This document shows positions 1 to 5,843 of a stretch of 8,152 bases of DNA, one piece after another; the stretch's first letter is position 1; the number at the start of each line of letters is the position of its first letter. The notes under the pieces are model-generated. The model did not search any database. It was not told where the DNA came from and saw nothing but the letters and a program-made list of their open reading frames with translations. Origin of the DNA: Clostridiales bacterium. GTDB taxonomy: Bacteria > Bacillota > Clostridia > Lachnospirales > CAG-274. The translations under genes were made by a program, and so were the position numbers. The stretch is from the NCBI GenBank assembly GCA_021202835.1, contig JAJQCI010000212.1:1-8152 (forward strand), given 5' to 3'.

Positions 1-51
1 ATGACATAGGGGCCGACGAATATTTTTTCGGCGAAGGTGTATGTATTATAG
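1..51 (+). repeat. 51-bp direct repeat, copy 1 (displaced tsaE segment)
   Basis: These 51 bases are identical to 209-259, which lies inside tsaE. Copy 1 is read one base out of phase with copy 2 relative to the tsaE frame. In the tsaE frame it contains TAG stops at 7-9 and 49-51, the second directly before the first recognisable TsaE codon at 52. It therefore replaces the true 5' part of tsaE. A junction artefact at a contig end is the likeliest cause; a real tandem-type rearrangement is possible. Confidence 0.9.
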
Positions 52-369
52 GGCGCAGGAAAAACCCGTCTGGCTCAGGGCTTCGCAAGGGGGCTGGATA
101 TATCCGACCACATTACAAGCCCTACATTTACCATAGTAAACGAATATGAGGGGCGGCTTAAGCTCTGTCACTTTGATGTATACAGGCTTGAAAATGAGGA
201 TGAGCTTTATGACATAGGGGCCGACGAATATTTTTTCGGCGAAGGTGTATGTATTATAGAATGGGCAGAAATAGTAAAGGAGGCCATACCCCGGGGAGCT
301 GTATGGATAAGAATTTTCAAAGACTTCGAAAAGGGCGAAGATTATAGGAGAGTTGAGGTGGAAAGATGA
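52..369 (+). CDS. tsaE: TsaE, tRNA threonylcarbamoyladenosine synthesis ATPase (5' part missing)
   Basis: TsaE is the small cytoplasmic P-loop ATPase that works with TsaB and TsaD in making t6A at position 37 of ANN-decoding tRNAs. The readable part has 105 codons. It opens inside the Walker A motif (GAGKT, 52-66) and continues with SPTF, HFDVYR and a C-terminal EWAE, the ordered hallmarks of the YjeE/TsaE family. The N-terminal strand and the start of the P-loop, roughly 35-40 residues, are absent: the sequence is interrupted at 51/52 by a displaced copy of 209-259 with in-frame stops. Homology after the junction is clean, so the native gene is probably intact and the junction artificial, but a real disruption cannot be excluded from one window. 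The stop TGA (367-369) overlaps the tsaB ATG as ATGA, a sign of translational coupling. The identity is secure; the state of the gene is not. Confidence 0.88.
   Translation, partial: GAGKTRLAQGFARGLDISDHITSPTFTIVNEYEGRLKLCHFDVYRLENEDELYDIGADEYFFGEGVCIIEWAEIVKEAIPRGAVWIRIFKDFEKGEDYRRVEVER
209..259 (+). repeat. 51-bp direct repeat, copy 2 (native position in tsaE)
   Basis: This is the in-frame copy of the sequence also found at 1-51. Here it encodes a normal part of TsaE just before the EWAE motif (its first two bases complete a Tyr codon, then DIGADEYFFG follows), so this is the original location and 1-51 is the displaced one. Confidence 0.9.
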
Positions 370-1160
370 ATATACTTGCTTTGGATTCAAGCGGTTTGGC
401 AGCAAGCGCCGCAATAGTAAATGACGAAAAGGTTTTGGGAGAATTTTTTATAAACCATAAAAAAACACACTCCCAAACACTTATGCCCCTTGTTGAAAAC
501 ATGTTAAAGCTGACAGACTTTGACAAGCATGACATAGACTTTATAGCCGTTACCTCCGGCCCCGGCTCTTTTACCGGCTTAAGAATAGGCATGGCGGCGG
601 CTAAGGGGCTTTGTGCGGCTCTTGACAAGCCCCTTATAACAATTTCTTCTCTTGACGTTATTGCTTACGGCCTGGGTGAAAGAGAGGGGCTTATTGTTCC
701 CGTTATGGACGCAAGACGGGGCCAGGTTTATTACAGTATTTACAAACGTGAGGGTGAAGCCTTAAGAAGACTCTGTAATTACGGCGCCGAAGAAATAGGC
801 AGGGTTTTGGAGCAGGTTAAGCAAATGAGGGCCAAGGCTGTTTTTGCCGGTGACGGAGTCAGCCCCTATGAAAAGGAAATCACAAGGGCAGGCTTTGAAA
901 AGGCTGAAATTTCACAAAACATTCAAAGAGCAGGCTGTTTGGGAGTTTTGGCTCTCGCCGCAGCAAAACAGGGCAGAACAATAAGGCCGGAGTCTGCCGA
1001 GCTTATGTATTTAAGAAAGTCTCAGGCGGAAAGAGAGCTTGAGGAAAAACAGGCGGCAGAAGCCGAAGCGGTTTTCCGCCCTATGAAAAAGGGAGACATA
1101 GACGCCATAGCAGAGCTTGAAAAGAAGTGCTTTCCCACATCGCCCTGGTCAAAAAAATGA
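366..1160 (+). CDS. tsaB: TsaB fused to the N-terminus of RimI; 0-frame part of a tsaB-rimI gene
   Basis: TsaB is the ASKHA-fold partner of TsaD in the t6A-forming complex. It has LALDSS at the N-terminus, the family signature SGPGSFTGLRIG (64-75), and a typical C-terminal end around YLRKSQAE (215-222). A free TsaB ends near residue 230. Here a short Ala/Glu-rich linker leads straight into a second domain from about residue 236 (FRPMKKGDIDAIAELEKKCF, then PTSPWS). This is the first strand and helix of RimI. The reading frame then stops at TGA 1158-1160, directly followed by an in-frame TAG, after a run of seven A's. The rest of RimI continues in the -1 frame to 1504. TsaB-RimI fusions are known in Clostridia, so the intended product is probably a 379-residue bifunctional protein. 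The start is fixed by GAGGTGG at 355-361 and the ATGA overlap with tsaE. As written, the 264-residue product would carry full TsaB plus a useless RimI fragment. Confidence 0.93.
   Translation: MNILALDSSGLAASAAIVNDEKVLGEFFINHKKTHSQTLMPLVENMLKLTDFDKHDIDFIAVTSGPGSFTGLRIGMAAAKGLCAALDKPLITISSLDVIAYGLGEREGLIVPVMDARRGQVYYSIYKREGEALRRLCNYGAEEIGRVLEQVKQMRAKAVFAGDGVSPYEKEITRAGFEKAEISQNIQRAGCLGVLALAAAKQGRTIRPESAELMYLRKSQAERELEEKQAAEAEAVFRPMKKGDIDAIAELEKKCFPTSPWSKK
1151..1157 (+). promoter_or_regulatory. A7 run in -1 slippery phase inside the tsaB-rimI fusion
   Basis: The sequence reads tcA AAA AAA TGA TAG in the TsaB frame, so the seven A's fall exactly as A AAA AAA, the X XXY YYZ arrangement of a -1 ribosomal slip site. 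A one-base backward slip resumes at ATG 1157 and gives ...PWSKK-MIEDDF..., a normal RimI alignment. The same protein would result from eight A's in the DNA. I see no strong downstream stem-loop and no well-placed internal Shine-Dalgarno, so it may be a programmed frameshift, a real mutation or a homopolymer read error. Confidence 0.5.
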
Positions 1161-1504
1161 TAGAAGACGACTTTAAAAACGGCCTTACATATTATATAAT
1201 CTGTGAAAGAGCCGGCCGTGTTATAGGCTACGGAGGTATGTGGCACGTTATAAACGAGGGACATATAACAAACATAGCCATAACCCCGGAGGAACAGGGC
1301 AAGGGCTTAGGCAGGCGGCTTATGAACGAGATTATAAACCTTGCCAAAGAAAAGAAAATGATAGGAATAACATTAGAGGTAAGATCAAGCAACCAAAAAG
1401 CAATAAATCTTTATGAAAGCTCGGGCTTTAAGCCGGAGGGCATAAGGCCCGAATATTACAGCGACACAAAGGAAAGTGCGCTTATTATGTGGAAAAATAT
1501 GTAA
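1157..1504 (+). CDS. rimI: RimI, GNAT-family ribosomal protein alanine N-acetyltransferase (C-terminal part, -1 frame)
   Basis: RimI transfers acetyl from acetyl-CoA to the N-terminal amine of ribosomal protein S18 and similar substrates. This segment holds most of the GNAT fold: the central strand with GHITNIAI, the acetyl-CoA pyrophosphate loop QGKGLG (residues 311-316 of the restored fusion), and the family motif LEVRSSN followed by LYESSGF. Glu338 and Tyr350 of the fusion correspond to the catalytic Glu103 and Tyr115 described for enterobacterial RimI. The missing first strand and helix are encoded in the TsaB frame up to 1157. The coordinates start at ATG 1157, the first codon after the frame change; it overlaps the TGA as ATGA, so re-initiation giving a split two-chain enzyme is another option. 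A GTG at 1127 keeps the frame open further, but the residues it adds are unrelated to RimI. All visible catalytic residues are intact, which argues against old decay. Confidence 0.85.
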   Translation: MIEDDFKNGLTYYIICERAGRVIGYGGMWHVINEGHITNIAITPEEQGKGLGRRLMNEIINLAKEKKMIGITLEVRSSNQKAINLYESSGFKPEGIRPEYYSDTKESALIMWKNM

Positions 1505-1518
1505 AGGGGTGAAAACCT

Positions 1519-3867
1519 ATGATAAAGGAGATTAATTATAAAGAGCTTTTATATGACGCCGATTTGTCGGGACTCAGCCCGGATTATCACTTGGGGGCCA
1601 TAGGTCAGGAGAGAGCCTGCGAAGCCATTAAAGTGGGTTTGGGAATAAAGAAAAAAGGCTATAACATTTTGGCCGTAGGCAGCCACGGCTGCGGAAGGAC
1701 GGCCTTTGCCGAGATGCTTGCGAAGGAACAGGCTGAAAAGGAGCCGGTTCCTTCGGATATCTGCTGTGTATATAATTTCAAAAACCCCAAAAAGCCCGTA
1801 ATGCTGGAGTTTCCTCCCGGAGAAGGCGGTATTTTCAAAAGCGAAATTTCAGAGCTCGTTCATACCCTGACGGTTGAAATACCCAAGGCCTATGCAACAG
1901 AGCAGTATGAAAGCGAAAAAGAGGTTCTTTTAAAGGAAATTCAGTCAAAAAGAGACGAAGCCGTTAAGCTTATAAGCGATAAGGCCAGAGAAGAGGGCTT
2001 TTCCGTTAAAAACGCCGGAGGAGGGCTGACCTTTACTCCCTTAATAGACGGAAAGGCCATTACCGATGAGGAATATGACAGCCTTTCAAAAGAAGAAAGA
2101 GACGATTTCAGCCGCAAATCCGACCTTATTACAGAGTCTGCCGACGGCTTTATAAAAGAGGTTAAGGCAGCGGAAAGCGAAATAAAAAAGGAAATTTATG
2201 AAATCGACTACAACGTAGGTCTTTTCACAATAGGCAGATTTTTCTCTCCCTTACAGGGAAAATACCGTGAAAACGAGAAAACGGCCGAATATTTGAAAAA
2301 TCTTAAGGAAGATATACTTTCCAATCTGGACTATTTCACAGAAAACGAAAATGACGAACCGGAGGACCTTATGGCGGCCCTTATTCCCTTTGCCCCCAAG
2401 AAAAACACCGAGGAGGTTATTCAGAGGTATGACGTAAATCTTCTTGTGGATAATTCAAGCCTTACTGGAGCGCCTGTTGTGGTCAGCTATAACCCTACAT
2501 ATGCAGGTCTTGTAGGCGAGGTGGAATTTGACAACGAATTCGGCAACTATACAACAGACTATATGAAAATAGTTCCCGGTCTTTTCCATAAGGCAAACGG
2601 CGGCTATCTTATTTTACAGCTTACCGACATACTGGCCTCTCCCTATGGCTGGGAAACGGTTAAAAAGGTTTTGAGAACCGGTGAAATAACAATAGAGCCC
2701 ATAAAGGACTATCAGTTTTCCGCCGTGTCTATTTCAACCCTTAAGCCCGAAGCCGTAAAATATAACGGAAAAATTATAATTGTATGCTCGTCTTATTATT
2801 ATCAGATTTTGACGGAGGCCGACGACGACACTGAAAAGCTTTTTAAAATAGCCGCCTTTTTCGACTATGAAATGGCAGGAACAAGCGAAAATCTTTCAAG
2901 CCTTTTGGGCTATATAAAGGCCTTTCCGAAAATAAACGACACAAAAGAATTTGACCCCGGGGCGGTAAACGAAATTATAAAATATTCTAAGCGCTTAAGC
3001 GAAAGAAAAGATAAGCTTACGGCAATTTTTTCAAAGCTTAACGACGTTATGACAGAGGCAGACTATATTGCTTCGGGAGACAATAAGGATGTTGTAGGCA
3101 GTGAACACATTATAAAGGCAGTTAAAAACGGCTATAACAGAACTTCAATATATGAGGATAAGCTCAGCGAAATGTATTCCGACGGAGATATGCTTATTGA
3201 TGTAACAGGGGCGAAGGTGGGCCAGGTAAACGGCCTTTCCGTAATAGAGGCCTACGGCTGTACCTTCGGCAAGCCCTCCAGAATAACCGCCACAACCTAT
3301 ATCGGAAAGGCAGGAATAGTAAATATAGAAAAGGAAAGCGAGCTTTCAGGGGAGATTCACACAAAGGGCGTAAATGTTATAAGCGGCTATATGGGAAGCA
3401 AGTATGCTAAGGATTTTCCTCTGTCATTTTCCTGCCGTCTGTGTTTCGAACAAAACTACGGAGGAGTAGACGGAGATTCCGCCTCATCAACGGAAATCTA
3501 TGCTATACTTTCCGGCCTTTCGGAGCTTCCTTTAAGGCAGGATATAGCCGTAACGGGCAGTGTAAACCAGTTTGGAGAAATTCAGCCCATAGGCGGTGTA
3601 ACCTATAAGGTCGAGGGCTTCTATGAAACCTGTAAAAATAAAGGCTTAACGGGAACTCAGGGAGTAATGATTCCCAAACAAAACATAAAGGAGCTTGTTT
3701 TGAGCGACGAGGTTATAGAAGCTGTCAAAAACGGAACATTTAAGCTTTACGCCATAGAAACAATAGACGACGGCATCGAAATTCTGACAGGTCTTAAGGC
3801 TGCGGAGGTTCACAAAAAGGTATATAACAGGCTTAAGAGCTATTATGAGAAGCTCAAAGAAGACTAA
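1519..3867 (+). CDS. Lon-family ATP-dependent protease (COG1067 type, AAA_32 plus S16 protease domain)
   Basis: This 782-residue protein belongs to the Lon-related proteases with an N-terminal AAA_32-type ATPase region and a C-terminal S16 Ser-Lys protease domain; the length is normal for the group. The nucleotide loop is GSHGCGRT (54-61), with Arg where classical Walker A has Lys, followed by a long inserted helical region (about 125-300) and a degenerate Walker B (GGYLILQLTDIL, 361-372). The protease domain (about 555-760) carries DGDSAS with nucleophile Ser654 and GGVTYK with Lys697. Their spacing of 43 residues equals that of the Ser679-Lys722 dyad of E. coli Lon, so proteolytic activity is expected. 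No transmembrane segment is evident, which separates it from membrane LonB of archaea and suggests a cytoplasmic enzyme. The start has AGGGGTG seven bases upstream. It follows rimI by 14 bp, so it is in the same operon. Substrates are unknown; quality control of damaged or regulatory proteins is the family expectation. Confidence 0.9.
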   Translation: MIKEINYKELLYDADLSGLSPDYHLGAIGQERACEAIKVGLGIKKKGYNILAVGSHGCGRTAFAEMLAKEQAEKEPVPSDICCVYNFKNPKKPVMLEFPPGEGGIFKSEISELVHTLTVEIPKAYATEQYESEKEVLLKEIQSKRDEAVKLISDKAREEGFSVKNAGGGLTFTPLIDGKAITDEEYDSLSKEERDDFSRKSDLITESADGFIKEVKAAESEIKKEIYEIDYNVGLFTIGRFFSPLQGKYRENEKTAEYLKNLKEDILSNLDYFTENENDEPEDLMAALIPFAPKKNTEEVIQRYDVNLLVDNSSLTGAPVVVSYNPTYAGLVGEVEFDNEFGNYTTDYMKIVPGLFHKANGGYLILQLTDILASPYGWETVKKVLRTGEITIEPIKDYQFSAVSISTLKPEAVKYNGKIIIVCSSYYYQILTEADDDTEKLFKIAAFFDYEMAGTSENLSSLLGYIKAFPKINDTKEFDPGAVNEIIKYSKRLSERKDKLTAIFSKLNDVMTEADYIASGDNKDVVGSEHIIKAVKNGYNRTSIYEDKLSEMYSDGDMLIDVTGAKVGQVNGLSVIEAYGCTFGKPSRITATTYIGKAGIVNIEKESELSGEIHTKGVNVISGYMGSKYAKDFPLSFSCRLCFEQNYGGVDGDSASSTEIYAILSGLSELPLRQDIAVTGSVNQFGEIQPIGGVTYKVEGFYETCKNKGLTGTQGVMIPKQNIKELVLSDEVIEAVKNGTFKLYAIETIDDGIEILTGLKAAEVHKKVYNRLKSYYEKLKED

Positions 3868-4031
3868 GTTAAACAACTAATAAAGGAAGGGGTTGTTACG
3901 AGCCTGTAACTAACGAAATTACGGTAAGAGCCATTGAAGAAGGCAGAACTCCGGCAGCAGACGAAAGTATAAAGGGATATAAAAATATTGATGATTTAAG
4001 GGCGGCTTTGGAAAAACAAAGCGAGCCTTAA
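3868..4031 (+). pseudogene. RelB/DinJ-family antitoxin remnant (N-terminus lost, frameshifted)
   Basis: Right after the protease stop, the frame starting at 3868 reads VKQLIKEGVV, like the end of the ribbon-helix-helix domain of RelB/DinJ antitoxins. That frame stops at 3907, but the neighbouring frame from about 3897 continues as YEPVTNEITVRAIEEGR and later SIKGYKNIDDLRAALE, ending at TAA 4029-4031. AIEEGR followed by a short KGY...DDL..AL tail is the usual C-terminal pattern of clostridial RelB/DinJ antitoxins, which wraps the toxin. There is no start codon in the second frame, the first half of the protein is missing, and no toxin gene follows: a terminator comes instead. I read it as a dead fragment of a type II toxin-antitoxin locus next to a protease of the class that usually degrades antitoxins. 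The match is from memory of family patterns and the fragment is short, so this is a moderate call. Confidence 0.5.
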
Positions 4032-4040
4032 CACATATGA

Positions 4041-4067
4041 AGCCTCTTGTCAAAAGGGGCTTTTTAT
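4041..4067 (+). terminator. Rho-independent terminator of the tsaE-tsaB-rimI-protease operon
   Basis: AGCCTCTT (4041-4048) pairs with AAGGGGCT (4054-4061) over eight base pairs with one T-G wobble. The loop is GTCAA and TTTTATT follows. It lies just after the antitoxin remnant and before the next promoter, closing the first operon. Confidence 0.85.
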
Positions 4068-4077
4068 TCGGACAAAT

Positions 4078-4095
4078 AATTGTACCGATACAATT
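4078..4095 (+). promoter_or_regulatory. Perfect 18-nt palindrome upstream of the aminotransferase promoter, putative operator
   Basis: AATTGTA-CCGA-TACAATT is a perfect 7+7 inverted repeat with a 4-nt spacer, ending 11 bases before the -35 box of the downstream operon. No T-run follows, so it is not a terminator. Spacing and symmetry suit a dimeric regulator; GT...AC half-sites of this kind are common for GntR-type proteins. No regulator gene is in the window, so the identity is open. Confidence 0.5.
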
Positions 4096-4106
4096 TGCAT
4101 GTGCTG

Positions 4107-4134
4107 TTGAAAATATTTTTATATGATATATAAT
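4107..4134 (+). promoter_or_regulatory. Sigma-A-type promoter for the aminotransferase / ECF S-component operon
   Basis: TTGAAA (4107-4112) and a perfect TATAAT (4129-4134) are separated by 16 bp. They lie between the terminator of the preceding operon and the ribosome binding site AGGAGG (4155-4160), eight bases before the ATG at 4169. The predicted leader is only about 28 nt, leaving no room for a riboswitch. Confidence 0.7.
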
Positions 4135-4168
4135 AAATCTTATTAAAACCAAACAGGAGGGAAATAAA

Positions 4169-5326
4169 ATGAGTGTGCCTTTTGTATTAACTCCGGGGCC
4201 TACCTATATAAGCAATGAGGTAAGAGAGGTTTTAGGCCGTGAGCTTTCAAACCCCGACATCGACCCGGAATTTTATGAATTTTATAAAAATGTATGCGGC
4301 AAGCTTCAAAGGTTTATGAAAACCGAAAATGAGGTTTTGATTCTGGCCGGAGAGGGCATTTTGGGGCTTGAAGCCGCCTGCTGTTCTCTTACAGAAGAGG
4401 GAGACAGAGTTCTCGTTATAGACAACGGTATTTTCGGCGCAGGTTTTGAAGACTTTGTTAAGCTTTACGGCGGAGAAGCTGTTGTTTTTAAATCCGACTA
4501 TGAAAACGAAATCAATGTTGATTCTCTCAGGGCCTTTCTTGAAAGGGATCACAATTTTAAATATGCCACCCTTGTTCACTGTGAAACCCCTTCGGGAATA
4601 AAAAACCCCGTTGACAAAATATGCCCCCTTCTTAAGGAATACGGCATTTTGTCTGTGGTTGACAGCGGTTCCGGAATGGGAGGAGACGAGCTTAAAACAG
4701 ACAAGTGGCAGATTGACATAGCCCTAGGGGGCTCACAGAAGTGCTTGTCGGCTCCCGTAGGCCTTACATTTTTAAGCTTAAGTGGGGCTGCCCTTGAAAC
4801 AATTTACGGCAGAAAAACTCCCGTAAAGAGCTTTTACTGTAATTTGGCGGCTTTCAAAGACTGGTATAAAAATAAGTGGTTTCCGTATACAATGCCCATT
4901 CATCTCATATATGCTCTTGATAAGGCCCTTGACAGAGCCTTATCCGACGATTTTGTAAAAAGGCACAGTGTTGTTGCGGAAGCCGTAAGAACCTCCGTTA
5001 AGAAGGCCGGCCTTGAAATATATGCAAAAAGCGGCTTTTCAAACACGGTAACGGCAGTTAAGCTGCCCGAAGGAGTAAGTCTGCCCGAGCTTCAAAAAAT
5101 CGTTCTTGAAGATTTCGGCATACTTGTGGGCGGTTCACTTGGATATCTTGAAAACATGGTTTTGAGAATAGGCCATATGGGAGAAAACTGCCGGCCGGAA
5201 AATATTTACAGGCTTATGGCGGCTCTCGATTATGCCTTTGAAAAAACAGGAGCAGGCCTAAAATGCAGCCTAAAAGACACATTCAGAGAGGAGACGAAAA
5301 AAAATGGCTTCAAAATATCAGAATAA
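4169..5326 (+). CDS. Class V (fold type I) aminotransferase, pyridoxamine-pyruvate aminotransferase-like
   Basis: This 385-residue protein belongs to the PucG / alanine-glyoxylate aminotransferase group. It shows LTPGPT at the N-terminus, HCETPSG (137-143), cofactor-ring Asp165 in VVDSGSGMGG, the Schiff-base lysine Lys191 in GGSQKCLSAP, and the carboxylate-binding Arg333 in LRIGHMG. The phosphate-loop region reads AGEGILGLEAA (60-70). Most relatives have Ser in place of Glu62; pyridoxamine-pyruvate aminotransferase (PPAT) of Mesorhizobium loti has Glu68 here (GEPVLGLEAA), reported to block the phosphate of PLP and select free pyridoxal. Extended similarity to PPAT as I recall it supports the subfamily. 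PPAT converts pyridoxamine plus pyruvate to pyridoxal plus L-alanine. The second carboxylate-binding Arg of PPAT (Arg336) is not evident here, so the keto-acid partner may differ. The next gene overlaps by 23 nt and encodes a vitamin-type transporter subunit, consistent with B6 salvage. Alternatives are alanine-, serine- or ureidoglycine-glyoxylate aminotransferase. The family is secure; substrate assignment is inference. Confidence 0.88.
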   Translation: MSVPFVLTPGPTYISNEVREVLGRELSNPDIDPEFYEFYKNVCGKLQRFMKTENEVLILAGEGILGLEAACCSLTEEGDRVLVIDNGIFGAGFEDFVKLYGGEAVVFKSDYENEINVDSLRAFLERDHNFKYATLVHCETPSGIKNPVDKICPLLKEYGILSVVDSGSGMGGDELKTDKWQIDIALGGSQKCLSAPVGLTFLSLSGAALETIYGRKTPVKSFYCNLAAFKDWYKNKWFPYTMPIHLIYALDKALDRALSDDFVKRHSVVAEAVRTSVKKAGLEIYAKSGFSNTVTAVKLPEGVSLPELQKIVLEDFGILVGGSLGYLENMVLRIGHMGENCRPENIYRLMAALDYAFEKTGAGLKCSLKDTFREETKKNGFKISE

Positions 5327-5843
5327 CGAAAGAGAACACATAAGAACAATTGTGCTTACAGGCCTTATGACGGCCCTTGTGTTTGTGGGCTCGAGAATAG
5401 GCTTTCACACGCCCTCTGTTACCGGCGGTGGCTATGTCCATTTAGGCACGGCATTTATGTTTTTTACCGCATTTATATTCGGGAAGAAAGCCGGCGCCTT
5501 TGCCGGCGGCATGGGCATGGGGCTTTTCGATCTTTTTTCGGAATATGCCGTTTGGGCACCCTTTACATTTATAATAAGCCTGCTTATGGGCTGGTTTGCC
5601 GGAAAAATCGCCTTCAGCGAAGACGGAAGCCTAAGTCTTTTAAAATGCGGTTTTGCTTTCGCCGTATGCACGGTTATAAAGGTAACGGGATATTACATAA
5701 CAGAGGTTATACTCTATCATAACTTAATTTCACCCTTAGCGTCGATTCCCGGAAATATAACCCAAATGGCCGTCGGCGCCGCAGTCGGTGCCTTCCTTGC
5801 AGAAGCCGTTTTAAAGCAGAAGCTTGTTTCTGTAAGAAAATAA
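5304..5843 (+). CDS. ECF transporter S component (PF07155-like; possible B6-vitamer specificity, PdxU-like)
   Basis: This 179-residue integral membrane protein has about six hydrophobic segments (near 13-33, 44-60, 64-80, 84-103, 113-135 and 150-170). It has the family pattern GGYVHLGTA, FIFGKKAGA, a small-residue stretch ending in DLFSEYAVWAPFTFII, and near the C-terminus IPGNITQMAVGAAVGA. These fit the ECF-type S components of Pfam PF07155, historically labelled riboflavin but including predicted pyridoxine (PdxU) and hydroxymethylpyrimidine carriers. S components bind the vitamin and dock with a shared EcfA-EcfA'-EcfT module. No such genes are nearby, so this would be a group II system using a module encoded elsewhere. 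The start overlaps the aminotransferase 3' end, with AGGAG (5289-5293) ten bases upstream, implying coupled translation. Linkage to a PPAT-like enzyme makes pyridoxamine or another B6 vitamer a plausible ligand, but ligand choice cannot be read from sequence. Confidence 0.82.
   Translation: MASKYQNNEREHIRTIVLTGLMTALVFVGSRIGFHTPSVTGGGYVHLGTAFMFFTAFIFGKKAGAFAGGMGMGLFDLFSEYAVWAPFTFIISLLMGWFAGKIAFSEDGSLSLLKCGFAFAVCTVIKVTGYYITEVILYHNLISPLASIPGNITQMAVGAAVGAFLAEAVLKQKLVSVRK

Noticed and set aside
1127..1160. GTG at 1127 as the start of a separate rimI
   Set aside because: The residues it adds (LSHIALVKK) are an out-of-frame reading of the RimI helix encoded in the TsaB frame; the true N-terminus of RimI lies upstream in that frame.
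3400..4031. Functional link between the Lon-family protease and the antitoxin remnant
   Set aside because: Lon proteases do degrade antitoxins, but the remnant is broken and has no toxin, so adjacency alone does not support a working system.
3919..4152. Minus-strand 77-codon ORF across the intergenic region
   Set aside because: It reads antisense through the terminator, palindrome and promoter, has no ribosome binding site, and its composition resembles AT-rich chance translation.
5297..5304. Eight-A run at the aminotransferase / S-component overlap as another slippage site
   Set aside because: Moving between these two genes needs +1 or -2, not -1. Both proteins have natural ends and the S component has its own ribosome binding site, so ordinary overlap is enough.
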